33,442 nt of DNA, from the NCBI GenBank assembly GCA_017482485.1, contig JAFUMV010000097.1:1-33442 (forward strand). The letters are read 5' to 3'. The stretch's first letter is position 1, and the number at the start of each line of letters is the position of its first letter. Source of the stretch: Lachnospiraceae bacterium (GTDB lineage: Bacteria > Bacillota > Clostridia > Lachnospirales > Lachnospiraceae). This document shows, piece by piece, positions 14,940 to 22,607 of the stretch. The position numbers were made by a program, and so were the translations under genes. Under the pieces are notes generated by a model. That model made no database searches, was not told the origin of the DNA, and saw nothing but the letters and a program-made list of their open reading frames with translations.

Positions 14940-16059
14940 TGATCCATTCCTTCTCGTTAAAAATCCATGTTTTATAAGGCAATACTCTGATTCCGCTGCC
15001 TGAAGCCGTTTTCAGGAAGTAGATGAAATACAGAATACAAAATGCAAAGGTAAGGGCACACACCAGTCTTTTCTTCCTGCCATCCTTTATGCCCGCAATC
15101 AGGCCGGGCACCAGAAGAATCTGGGGGGTTACCACATAGTAGGCGATTCTGGACACCAGCGGCAGAAAGGAACCGCAGGTATACAATAAAAATCCAAACA
15201 CGCTGAGCTTTAAATAAAAACGGTTCTGTGCCATAGGCATGCCGTCTCCCAGACTTTCCTTCCGGCACAAAAACGCCACCAAAAACACAAACAGGCAGCG
15301 CAGGATCCCCGAAGCGTTTGCTTTTAAGCCGATATCCTGAGACAGATATACCGTGTCCTTAAAGGTAGGATATAAAACCAGCGCAAACTGTAAAATCTGC
15401 TTTTGAAACACAAACACAGCTGCAGCCAGCAGGCTGCCTGCTCCCACCAGCCATTTATTCCAGCGCATATGCGCCAGGGGATACAAAAGAAGCACCACCA
15501 GCACCGATTTATGAAAGAATGCCGCGAACAAAATCAGCAGCAGAAATTTTCCGAATTCCTTTTTCTGCACATAGCACAGGCTATACAGCGTCAGCGCCAG
15601 CACAAAATAATACCGCACCGTGGTAAAGGTACGAAAATACAGCCCCAGAAGCATGAACATGGCAAAGGAAATTTTAAAATCCTCGCTCTGATCATACATG
15701 GCCTTTAAAAATACAAAAGCGGTGGCTGCCCCGAAAACAGCAAATACCAGCAGATAGTTTTCAAATCCGGACAGGGTATAAACTGCGTCTACCACAAAGT
15801 TAAACCCGGCTTCCGTCACCACATAGGCTTCATCCGTTCCTCCATGGATTTCATGAAAAATGTCCACGTACTTGCCGTAGTCATTTCCCACCTCCAGCCG
15901 CAGGGCTGACACGCCTGCAAGCACCAGAAAGATGGCTGTCAGGCAGAGGAAATTAAAGGCCTGCTGTCTGGTCAGCTGATATCGTATTTTCATGGGAGGG
16001 CTCACCACAAGGCAGGAAAGCGCGATCGTGAGCGCCGTCATCACAATATATAAAATCAT
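14920..16059 (-). CDS. EpsG-family polysaccharide polymerase (Wzy-like)
   Basis: A 379-residue membrane protein with about ten hydrophobic segments. The family signature LRLEVGNDYGKYVDIFHEIH lies at about residue 53. Further features are FRTFTTVRYYFVLALTLYSL and KSVLVVLLLYPLAHM, where charged or aromatic residues sit between spans. The EpsG family is thought to polymerise lipid-linked repeat units outside the membrane, the Wzy role, in Firmicute exopolysaccharide loci. It lies three bases after the upstream GT2 stop and overlaps the next GT2 by 20 bases. It is the only polymerase candidate of this type in the window. Polymerase activity is inferred from the family and its neighbours (initiating transferase, Wzz-like protein). 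Confidence 0.87.
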   Translation of the reverse strand: MILYIVMTALTIALSCLVVSPPMKIRYQLTRQQAFNFLCLTAIFLVLAGVSALRLEVGNDYGKYVDIFHEIHGGTDEAYVVTEAGFNFVVDAVYTLSGFENYLLVFAVFGAATAFVFLKAMYDQSEDFKISFAMFMLLGLYFRTFTTVRYYFVLALTLYSLCYVQKKEFGKFLLLILFAAFFHKSVLVVLLLYPLAHMRWNKWLVGAGSLLAAAVFVFQKQILQFALVLYPTFKDTVYLSQDIGLKANASGILRCLFVFLVAFLCRKESLGDGMPMAQNRFYLKLSVFGFLLYTCGSFLPLVSRIAYYVVTPQILLVPGLIAGIKDGRKKRLVCALTFAFCILYFIYFLKTASGSGIRVLPYKTWIFNEKEWINGSDFF

Positions 16060-16062
16060 CGG

Positions 16063-16851
16063 CTACAGCCCTTTCTTCGCATCCCTGATTCCCGAAAACA
16101 GCAGCGTTCTGGCCTGCTTATAGCCGATGCTGCCGCTGCACATTTCGCTTTTGTTTTTTAACAGAAAACGCAGTCCCATCGGCATCGCCAGCCATTGATA
16201 AAGCACATGGTAAAGCACGCCTCTGTCATGGAAAAATTTTTCATCGTAGCCCTGAAACCAGGTGGAGGGTCTGGGAACCTCTTCTCCGATTTCCACCGGA
16301 ATCGCATATACTTTCAATCCCGCCTTCAGGCAGTCGCTGATAAACAGGCTGTCCTCGCCGTTGGCATATTTCGCGCCGCCGCCGAAATACAGGGAATAGG
16401 TCAGGTTCTTTTCCTGCATTTTCCGTGTCCGCAGGGCGAAACTGTAGGCAGGATAACGGCCGCAGTTATACCATTTCACCGGATGATACTTTTCGGTCCA
16501 GTAGGTTCTGCGATCGTCACAGACCCGCACATTAAACAGCAGCATGTCGGCCTCCGGATGCCGGCGGAAAGCTTCCACAATTTTTTCCGCAGCGCCGTTG
16601 TCGTAGACGATATCCTCATCGGAAAACAGACAGAGATCACCCTTCGCCCGAAGCAGCGCGTTGTTTCTGGACAGTCCCACTCCTTTTTCCGCAAAATGAT
16701 AGCAGCGGATTTTGTTTCCCTGAAACTCAAATTCTTCGTAATTATTTTCCCCACACTGATTGATGATGATGCTCTCTGCCTGCAGATTCATTTTCTCTGC
16801 CAGCTTTTTTGCATCCTCTTTCACAGCCGATACCAGTATCTGCAGCTTCAT
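16063..16851 (-). CDS. Family 2-like glycosyltransferase
   Basis: A 262-residue soluble transferase with an atypical N-terminus: it begins MKLQILVSAVKEDAKKLAEKM rather than with the usual VIVP-YN. IINQCGENN takes the place of the first nucleotide-contact loop. The later part fits GT2: GVGLSRNNALLRAKGDLCLFSDEDIVYD (about 76-103), where SDED is the metal site, then GGGAKYANGEDSLFISDCLKAGLKV. The C-terminal part is hydrophobic to amphipathic. The ATG overlaps the stop of the Wzz-like gene as ATGA. It resembles GT2 proteins that occur beside EpsG in Firmicute loci. Its substrate is unknown. Confidence 0.83.
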   Translation of the reverse strand: MKLQILVSAVKEDAKKLAEKMNLQAESIIINQCGENNYEEFEFQGNKIRCYHFAEKGVGLSRNNALLRAKGDLCLFSDEDIVYDNGAAEKIVEAFRRHPEADMLLFNVRVCDDRRTYWTEKYHPVKWYNCGRYPAYSFALRTRKMQEKNLTYSLYFGGGAKYANGEDSLFISDCLKAGLKVYAIPVEIGEEVPRPSTWFQGYDEKFFHDRGVLYHVLYQWLAMPMGLRFLLKNKSEMCSGSIGYKQARTLLFSGIRDAKKGL

Positions 16852-17837
16852 CCCTTTTTTTCCTTTCTGATGCTGTAGTAAGCCGTCAGGAAACGATTAT
16901 CCGCTTCTGTAATCACAATCCCCAGAAGGCTCACCTTTTGTATCTTCAGCACTTCCAGCACATGGGAAAGCCTGCGCAGACAGGGAGTTCCCCATTCCAC
17001 GAAAAGCACAATCGGCGCTTCCTTCAAAGTCTCATAGTCAATCTCAGGATTTTCCAGTTCTTTTAACTGCACCTCACAAAATGCCCGCTCCTTTGCCATC
17101 TGCATCAGATTGGCGGAAAGCTGAGCGTTAAAATAGGCCTCCGGTGCCGTGGTACGATATCCCAGCACCGGGATGTCGTATTTTTTTTGCAGATCACTTT
17201 CCAGCAAAACAGAGTCATCGAGAATATACCGGCCGGCCAGAAAAAGTGTACCGAAAATCAGGCCGATAACAGCGCCCAGCTCGGCAGCATACAACACCCT
17301 GTTTTGGGGAATCACTTTGACAGCAGGCGTGGACTTCCAGGCTTCAATGCTGACCAGACCTCTGCCCTGCATGGTCTCTCCGAAAGCGGCCATGGAACCG
17401 ATATAGGCTACCGCAATCTGATTGGAAAGCTCTTCCCTGTTTGTCACAAAACCGACCGTCAGAAATTCCGGGTCGGAAACAATGTCCGTGGTGATGGAAT
17501 TTTCAATCACTTCTCTGGAAGCATCCGGCACTGCCTCCATCACGGGCAGAATGATCCGGTCGGATTTCATCATATCTCCCCAGGTATAGGCATTGTATTC
17601 GTTGATGAACGCTTTCAGCGTCTCATCCTCTTCCTGAATGTCATAGCCGATGGAAAACATCACCTCTGCCCGATACTGAGGCTCTCCCATGGTCAGCTGC
17701 CGGACAATCAGATAAATGCCCCCAGCAAAAAGAGCGCCAGCCAGAGCTGCCGCCAGAATCACCCATAATTTACTTTTTACGCAGAGGGCAAAGCGCTTTG
17801 CGTCCATGCCCTCTCTCCAGTATTCCTTCTCCTGCAT
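16848..17837 (-). CDS. Wzz-type chain-length protein with a degenerate BY-kinase-like tail
   Basis: A 329-residue protein with two membrane spans, at about 27-47 and 186-207, enclosing an extracytoplasmic region. This is the Wzz/CapA polysaccharide co-polymerase layout, which sets chain length or activates a tyrosine kinase. The cytoplasmic tail (about 215-329) looks like the edges of a BY-kinase. DLQKKYDIPVLGYRTTAPEAYF matches the region before the kinase domain, and APIVLFVEWGTPCLRRLSHVLEVL followed by LLGIVIT matches its C-terminal strand and helix. The Walker A, A' and B motifs between them are missing, and no Tyr-rich cluster ends the protein. It is therefore probably catalytically inactive. 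The ribosome binding site (AGGAGA) lies within the end of the sugar transferase gene. The next gene starts in an ATGA overlap. Confidence 0.82.
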   Translation of the reverse strand: MQEKEYWREGMDAKRFALCVKSKLWVILAAALAGALFAGGIYLIVRQLTMGEPQYRAEVMFSIGYDIQEEDETLKAFINEYNAYTWGDMMKSDRIILPVMEAVPDASREVIENSITTDIVSDPEFLTVGFVTNREELSNQIAVAYIGSMAAFGETMQGRGLVSIEAWKSTPAVKVIPQNRVLYAAELGAVIGLIFGTLFLAGRYILDDSVLLESDLQKKYDIPVLGYRTTAPEAYFNAQLSANLMQMAKERAFCEVQLKELENPEIDYETLKEAPIVLFVEWGTPCLRRLSHVLEVLKIQKVSLLGIVITEADNRFLTAYYSIRKEKKG

Positions 17838-17841
17838 AGGC

Positions 17842-19236
17842 TTACTTCTCCTGTTCTTCCACCTGTTTCTTTAAGGCAGTCACCTGCTTTGCATCCACAC
17901 CTTCCGTGCTGTCGGGAGAGAACAGGATTTTCACTGTAAGAAGCATCAGCTTAATATCCAGCCACACCGAATAGTTTTCAATATAGAAAAGATCCAGCTT
18001 TAATTTGTCATAGGGAGTCGTGTTATATTTTCCATATACCTGTGCATAACCGGCCAGACCGGCTTTCACCTTCATGCGGAATGCGAATTCCGGCATTTCC
18101 TCCATGTACTGGGCAATGATCTGGGGACGTTCCGGTCTGGGGCCGATAAAGGACATTTCCCCTTTCAGAATGTTGATCAGCTGAGGCAGCTCATCGATGC
18201 GCACCGCACGAATGAATTTGCCGATGGGCGTGATACGGGAGTCGTTCTTGGCAGCAAGTCGGGCCACACCGTCTTTTTCCGCATCCACGCGCATACTGCG
18301 GAATTTCATAATCTCAAATTCCCTGGCGTCTCTGGTGCAGCGAACCTGCTTATAAAGCACCGGACCGCCGTCATAGAGTTTGATCGCAATGGCTGTAACC
18401 AGCATGAAGGGAGAGGCAATGACCAGAAGAATCAATGCACATATCACATCGATCAGACGTTTTACAATGCGCTGCTCCACATTCAGCGCATATTCTCTGG
18501 TCAGAAGAATCGGCGTGTCAAACAGATGCAGCTGAGAACTTCCCTTCACGATGACATCCGGAATTTTGGGCATCATATAAACGCGGATCGATCTGCTGTA
18601 GCAGTATTTTAAAAGTTCATTTCTGTCTGCTGTATGGATATCCCAGAGCACGATGGCATCATAATCTACAACCGCCTTTTTAATCGCATCATACCCTTCG
18701 CTGATGTTCATGCAGCGGGCCACTCTATATTTATCCTGCCTGCTTGCAAATTTGTTCAGAATATCCTCGATGGGACGTTCTCCGTGAATCAGCAAAAGCT
18801 GCCTGGGCGGAAATGCCTTACGGTATATCACGTTGCAAAGCCAGGTCCACACTGCCGAAAACAAAAGCTGCAGAATCGTCATGGTGATCATCTTCTCACC
18901 GCCCAGAATGAACCAGCCATACATCAGGCAGAGCTGACAGTAGGAAATCACGTTCACGCAAAGCAGCGCAAAAAGCTGTGACAGAAAAATATCCACCGGC
19001 TTTAAATAACCGATTTTCAGCGCTCCATAGGTATTGGAAAAGAAAAACAACAGCACAAAATAGATGCCGATGATCAGATAATGACCGTTTACATTGAATT
19101 TATTTCCCGTTCTGTGATAAATATGCTGGTAAAAGTAATGAAACCATCCATAGGAATAAAAAGCCGTCAGCACACAGAGTCCGATGAGAGACAACGCCAG
19201 TATGATCAGCCTTTTTGTGGAATCATTTTTTCTCAT
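17842..19236 (-). CDS. Polyprenyl glycosylphosphotransferase (initiating sugar transferase)
   Basis: A protein of 464 residues from the ATG at 19236, which has GGAGG nine bases upstream; the reading frame extends to 19275 without such a site. The N-terminal half has about four membrane helices and a CoA-binding-like segment (RQLLLIHGERPIEDI). The C-terminal bacterial sugar transferase domain (about 265-464) begins with a hydrophobic hairpin (KRLIDVICALILLVIASPF). It then has GPVLYKQVR, the F-IMKFRSM motif, RIDELPQLINILKGEMSFIGPRPE and AGLAGYAQVYGKYNT. This enzyme class moves a sugar-1-phosphate onto undecaprenyl phosphate, the first step of repeat-unit assembly. The Asp-Glu of RIDELPQ is the expected catalytic pair. 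The donor sugar cannot be read. Confidence 0.95.
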   Translation of the reverse strand: MRKNDSTKRLIILALSLIGLCVLTAFYSYGWFHYFYQHIYHRTGNKFNVNGHYLIIGIYFVLLFFFSNTYGALKIGYLKPVDIFLSQLFALLCVNVISYCQLCLMYGWFILGGEKMITMTILQLLFSAVWTWLCNVIYRKAFPPRQLLLIHGERPIEDILNKFASRQDKYRVARCMNISEGYDAIKKAVVDYDAIVLWDIHTADRNELLKYCYSRSIRVYMMPKIPDVIVKGSSQLHLFDTPILLTREYALNVEQRIVKRLIDVICALILLVIASPFMLVTAIAIKLYDGGPVLYKQVRCTRDAREFEIMKFRSMRVDAEKDGVARLAAKNDSRITPIGKFIRAVRIDELPQLINILKGEMSFIGPRPERPQIIAQYMEEMPEFAFRMKVKAGLAGYAQVYGKYNTTPYDKLKLDLFYIENYSVWLDIKLMLLTVKILFSPDSTEGVDAKQVTALKKQVEEQEK

Positions 19237-19317
19237 GTATTGTTTCCTCCAGTTCTTAAATGAGCTTAAGCCCATCTCTGCGAATTTTACTCGCCATCGC
19301 AGCTTTCGCCCTGCAGA

Positions 19318-20079
19318 TCAAAGCCTGCGCAGCGTTGCTCTGAGTGCCCAGAAGCAGAAATACCAGGCGCTCATGATGACCGGCAGCTTTTCCTGTTTTC
19401 GATACAGGTTCCAGATGCGCTGCAAAGCCGCTGCCTTATTGGAGGACAGGGACTTTTTCGGCCTTCTGTAGATGACCAGATTTTCATCCAGTCCGTATGC
19501 GGTATAGCCGGATCTCAGAATCTGCCACCAGGTGGCGGTATCTTCACTTTTCACGTCGGGCATATACAGCAGTTCTTTTGACAGCTTCTCCGTATCAAAC
19601 AACACGGTGCTGGTAAAAATCACCGTTCGGGACAGAGCCTGACGGTAATTTAAATGCTCCGGAACATGAACGATTTTTCCGGTTCCCGTGGCATCTTCAT
19701 CTCCGAATTCATAAGAGGTGAATACAAATGCGGCATCTTTTTCTTTCATAAATGCCAGTTCCCGCTCGAGCTTGTCCTCTTTCCAGACATCATCCGCATC
19801 CAGAAAAGCCAGATAACGGCCAACGGCATGCTGCGTTCCCAGATTCCTGGCATTGGCAGCTCCTTTGATGCCATCTTTTTGCACCATCAGGCTGATCCGG
19901 TCATCCTGGGCCGCAAGCCTCTCTAAAATGCTCCGGCTTGTGTCTGCGGAATGATCATCTACCAGAATCAGCTCCCAGTCGGCAAAACTCTGTTTTTTTA
20001 CCATTTCCACCGTTTTTTCTATATAAGCGGCAGCATTGTATACAGGAACCACAATGCTGACAGTTCTCATCGCTTCCAT
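19318..20079 (-). CDS. Family 2 glycosyltransferase
   Basis: A 253-residue GT-A transferase. It has VSIVVPVYNAAAYIEKTVEMVKKQ, LILVDDHSADTS (about 36), GAANARNLGTQHAVGRYLAFLDADDVWKEDKLERELAFM (metal site DADD about 92) and a late EDTATWWQILR motif. It matches EpsH/TuaG-like enzymes that add one sugar to the lipid carrier. The start at 20079 follows GGAAGAG; a second ATG three codons later is an alternative. It begins one base after the stop of the GT2 gene upstream, and 81 bases separate it from the sugar transferase gene downstream. Confidence 0.91.
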   Translation of the reverse strand: MEAMRTVSIVVPVYNAAAYIEKTVEMVKKQSFADWELILVDDHSADTSRSILERLAAQDDRISLMVQKDGIKGAANARNLGTQHAVGRYLAFLDADDVWKEDKLERELAFMKEKDAAFVFTSYEFGDEDATGTGKIVHVPEHLNYRQALSRTVIFTSTVLFDTEKLSKELLYMPDVKSEDTATWWQILRSGYTAYGLDENLVIYRRPKKSLSSNKAAALQRIWNLYRKQEKLPVIMSAWYFCFWALRATLRRL

Positions 20080-20080
20080 G

Positions 20081-21007
20081 CTACAGCTCTTCCTTTACCA
20101 GATAAATCGGGCGTTTCTTCACTTCCAGATAGGTTTTGGAAAGATACTGTCCAAGGATGCCCACACAAAACAGCTGCACGCCGCTGACAAGCAGGATGAT
20201 GCAGACTAAAGACGGCCAGCCGGCCACCGGATCATGGAAAAAGATATTTTTTACAATCAGCCCCACAATCGCAATAAACGCGGCCAGGCAGAACAACACT
20301 CCCATGAAGGAGGAAAGGGCCAGCGGCACCGTGGAAAATGCGGTGATACCGTCGATGGAATATAAAAACAGCTTCCAGAAATTGAATTTCGTCTTTCCGT
20401 GGGCCCGTTCCACATTTTCATATTCCAGCCACTTCGTCTCATATCCCACCCAGCCGAAAATGCCTTTGGTAAAGCGGTTATATTCGCACATGGAAAGAAT
20501 GGCGTCCACCACCTGCCGGGTCATCAGCCGGTAATCCCGGGCGCCGTCCATCATTTCCGTCTTTGAAATCTTATTCATGATTTTATAAAAAAGCCGTGCA
20601 AAAAAAGAGCGGATCGGCGGTTCTCCCTTGCGGGTCACGCGCCTGGTGGCCACAGAATCATACCCCTGTTTGATATAGGAAAACATCTCCGGAAGCAGTG
20701 ACGGCGGATCCTGCAGATCGGCATCCATCATCACCACATAATCTCCCTTTGCCTTCTGAAATCCCGCATAGATGCCGGCCTCCTTGCCAAAATTTCTGGA
20801 AAAGGAAACCAGATGCACCCGGGGGTCTTTTGCATGAAGCTTTTTCACCTCTGCAACTGTTTTATCCTTTGAACCGTCATCCACATAGATGATCTCCAGA
20901 TCCAGTCCCTCTTCTTCCAGAAATGCCTCATTTTTCAACATTTCCTCATAAAAGGCCGGCACGTTTTCCTCTTCGTTATAGCATGGCACTATTACACTCA
21001 ATAACAT
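20081..21007 (-). CDS. GtrB/DPM1-like polyprenyl-phosphate glycosyltransferase
   Basis: A 308-residue family 2 transferase with two C-terminal membrane helices (about 228-262 and 270-294), the layout of bactoprenol glucosyltransferases. Motifs are SVIVPCYNEEENVPAFYEEM, IIYVDDGSKDKT, FSRNFGKEAGIYAGF, DADLQDPPSLLPEM (metal site about 95) and RGDYRL-like DGARDYRLM. Such enzymes make polyprenyl-phosphate-sugar donors used outside the membrane by GT-C transferases. This is relevant because three GT-C-like membrane proteins (LIC_10190, DUF6020, GT39-like) are nearby. The ATG at 21007 follows AGGAGAAAAAGG. The donor sugar is not known. It could instead act directly in repeat-unit assembly. Confidence 0.92.
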   Translation of the reverse strand: MLLSVIVPCYNEEENVPAFYEEMLKNEAFLEEEGLDLEIIYVDDGSKDKTVAEVKKLHAKDPRVHLVSFSRNFGKEAGIYAGFQKAKGDYVVMMDADLQDPPSLLPEMFSYIKQGYDSVATRRVTRKGEPPIRSFFARLFYKIMNKISKTEMMDGARDYRLMTRQVVDAILSMCEYNRFTKGIFGWVGYETKWLEYENVERAHGKTKFNFWKLFLYSIDGITAFSTVPLALSSFMGVLFCLAAFIAIVGLIVKNIFFHDPVAGWPSLVCIILLVSGVQLFCVGILGQYLSKTYLEVKKRPIYLVKEEL

Positions 21008-21052
21008 CCTTTTTCTCCTGTAAGCTGCCTTTTGTGATAAAGCGCTGCCCGT

Positions 21053-21421
21053 TTAAAAATCCAGTCTCACCTTATCCGCAATCCTCGCAATGTATTCGCT
21101 GTTTGTGGGTCGTGTCGAACCCGTCAGACGGCTGAATCCGAAAAGCTCCTCAAAGACTTCGGTGTTCCCTCTCTCCCAGGACACCTCGATCGCATTCCGA
21201 ATCGCCCGCTCCACCCGCTGCAGGGTTGTCTTGTAATGCCTGGCGATCACGGGATACAGAAGCTTCGTCACACTGCCCACCAGTTCCATATCTTCAGCGG
21301 AAAGCAGCACTGCCTCCCGCAAATAATAATATCCTCTCAAATGCGCCGGAATTCCCAGCTCCAACATAAGCTCCGACACATAACGTTCCATTTCCAATGT
21401 ACTTTTCTTTGCTGCCAACAT
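21053..21421 (-). CDS. Stand-alone Spo0A C-terminal DNA-binding domain protein
   Basis: A protein of 122 residues from the ATG at 21421, which has AAGGAGG six bases upstream; the longer frame to 21463 is unsupported. The whole protein aligns in pattern with the sigma-A-contacting, DNA-binding half of Spo0A: YLREAVLL----DMELVGSVTKLLYPVIARHYKTT, then the recognition helix RVERAIRNAIEVSWERGN, then RPTNSEYIARIADKVRL. The phosphoacceptor receiver domain is absent, so phosphorelay control does not apply to this chain. It probably binds Spo0A-box-like DNA as a constitutive or concentration-driven regulator. It lies inside the polysaccharide locus, after manC, with a 118-base gap upstream (21422-21539) that holds a 7-bp TTTTCTG/CAGAAAA inverted repeat. 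Its target could be this locus. Confidence 0.88.
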   Translation of the reverse strand: MLAAKKSTLEMERYVSELMLELGIPAHLRGYYYLREAVLLSAEDMELVGSVTKLLYPVIARHYKTTLQRVERAIRNAIEVSWERGNTEVFEELFGFSRLTGSTRPTNSEYIARIADKVRLDF

Positions 21422-21539
21422 GATCTTCCTCCTTGTTAAAAAAACCTGCTTACATCTTAGCACTCAAAGATCATGTATGAAATGAAAAGACATCGTGAAA
21501 TTTCGCCCTTTTCTGCAATTTTATAACAGAAAACGCTCC

Positions 21540-22607
21540 TTACAGCCAGCTTTCACCGCCGTTTTTTTCGAGGGTTTCGACAATCTGCTTCACCCGCTGG
21601 GCGTCCCTGACGGGGCAGACCAGCACCGCATTATCCGCTTCCACCACCACCAGATCTTTCACGCCTACGGTGGCGATCAGCTTGTGTTTTCCGTAAACCA
21701 CGCAGTTTTCCGTATCCAAAAGCAGGGTGTCTCCGGAAGAGATATTGCCATTTTCATCCTTTGTGCGAACACTGTCCAGCGTATCCCAGCTTCCCACATC
21801 GCTCCAGCCGAAATCACCTTCCAGCATGAGCACACCTTTTGCCCGCTCCATGATGCCGTAATCCACAGAAATCTTGGGAATCACCGGATAAACCTTCCGG
21901 ATGACCTCTTTTTCCGCATCCGTGCCCATGGCATCTCCGATCTGTGTAAGGCAGGCATAAATGTCCGGCAGAAGCTCTTTAAAGTATCTTAAAATTGTGG
22001 ATGCTTTCCAGACGAACATGCCGCTGTTCCAGGCATAAGTACCCGCTGCCACGTAAGACATCGCAGTATCCGCATCCGGCTTTTCCACAAATTCATCTAC
22101 CTTATGATAAGTTTTCCCCTTCACAGCGCTGTTTTTGATATATCCGTACCCCGTTGAGGGAAATGTGGGATGAATGCCGACAGTCACCAGCGCGTCCGTT
22201 TCCTCCACGATACGCACCGCCTCCTTCATGATGCGGGTATATTCCTTTTCATCCCGGATGTGATGATCTGCTGCAAAAATACACATCACACCATCGCTGT
22301 ATTTCTTCGTAATCTCCATGGCAGCATATCCGATGCAGGCCGCCGTATTACGGGCTGCAGGCTCTGCCAGAATATGATCTGCCCGGATGCGCCCTTCTGT
22401 TTTTTGAAGCATCAGCTCTGCCTGAGACTGATTGGTGACAATAAAAATATCTTCTTTATCGATAAACGCGCTCTGCCGGTCAATCGTTTCATTCACCAGA
22501 ATGTCCTTTCCGGACAGATTCAGAAACTGCTTCGGCTCTGCTTTCGTGCTCAGAGGCCAGAATCTGGTTCCGCCGCCTCCGGCCATAATCACACCATAGG
22601 TTTTCAT
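21540..22607 (-). CDS. manC: Mannose-1-phosphate guanylyltransferase
   Basis: A 355-residue nucleotidyltransferase making GDP-mannose from GTP and mannose-1-phosphate. Signature: GVIMAGGGGTRFWPLSTKAEPKQFL (about 5-30, nucleotide loop), AEPAARNTAACIGYAAM, FAADHHIRDEKEY, GYGYIKNS, FVEKPD and WNSGMFVWK. It ends after the nucleotidyltransferase and beta-helix region (ENCVVYGKHKLIATVGVKDLVVV) and lacks the C-terminal phosphomannose isomerase domain seen in two-domain versions, so it is the single-function type. Its ATG overlaps the stop of the LIC_10190 gene as ATGA. The upstream sequence has only a weak ribosome site, so translation depends on coupling. It suggests mannose, fucose or a related GDP-sugar in the polymer. 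Confidence 0.95.
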   Translation of the reverse strand: MKTYGVIMAGGGGTRFWPLSTKAEPKQFLNLSGKDILVNETIDRQSAFIDKEDIFIVTNQSQAELMLQKTEGRIRADHILAEPAARNTAACIGYAAMEITKKYSDGVMCIFAADHHIRDEKEYTRIMKEAVRIVEETDALVTVGIHPTFPSTGYGYIKNSAVKGKTYHKVDEFVEKPDADTAMSYVAAGTYAWNSGMFVWKASTILRYFKELLPDIYACLTQIGDAMGTDAEKEVIRKVYPVIPKISVDYGIMERAKGVLMLEGDFGWSDVGSWDTLDSVRTKDENGNISSGDTLLLDTENCVVYGKHKLIATVGVKDLVVVEADNAVLVCPVRDAQRVKQIVETLEKNGGESWL

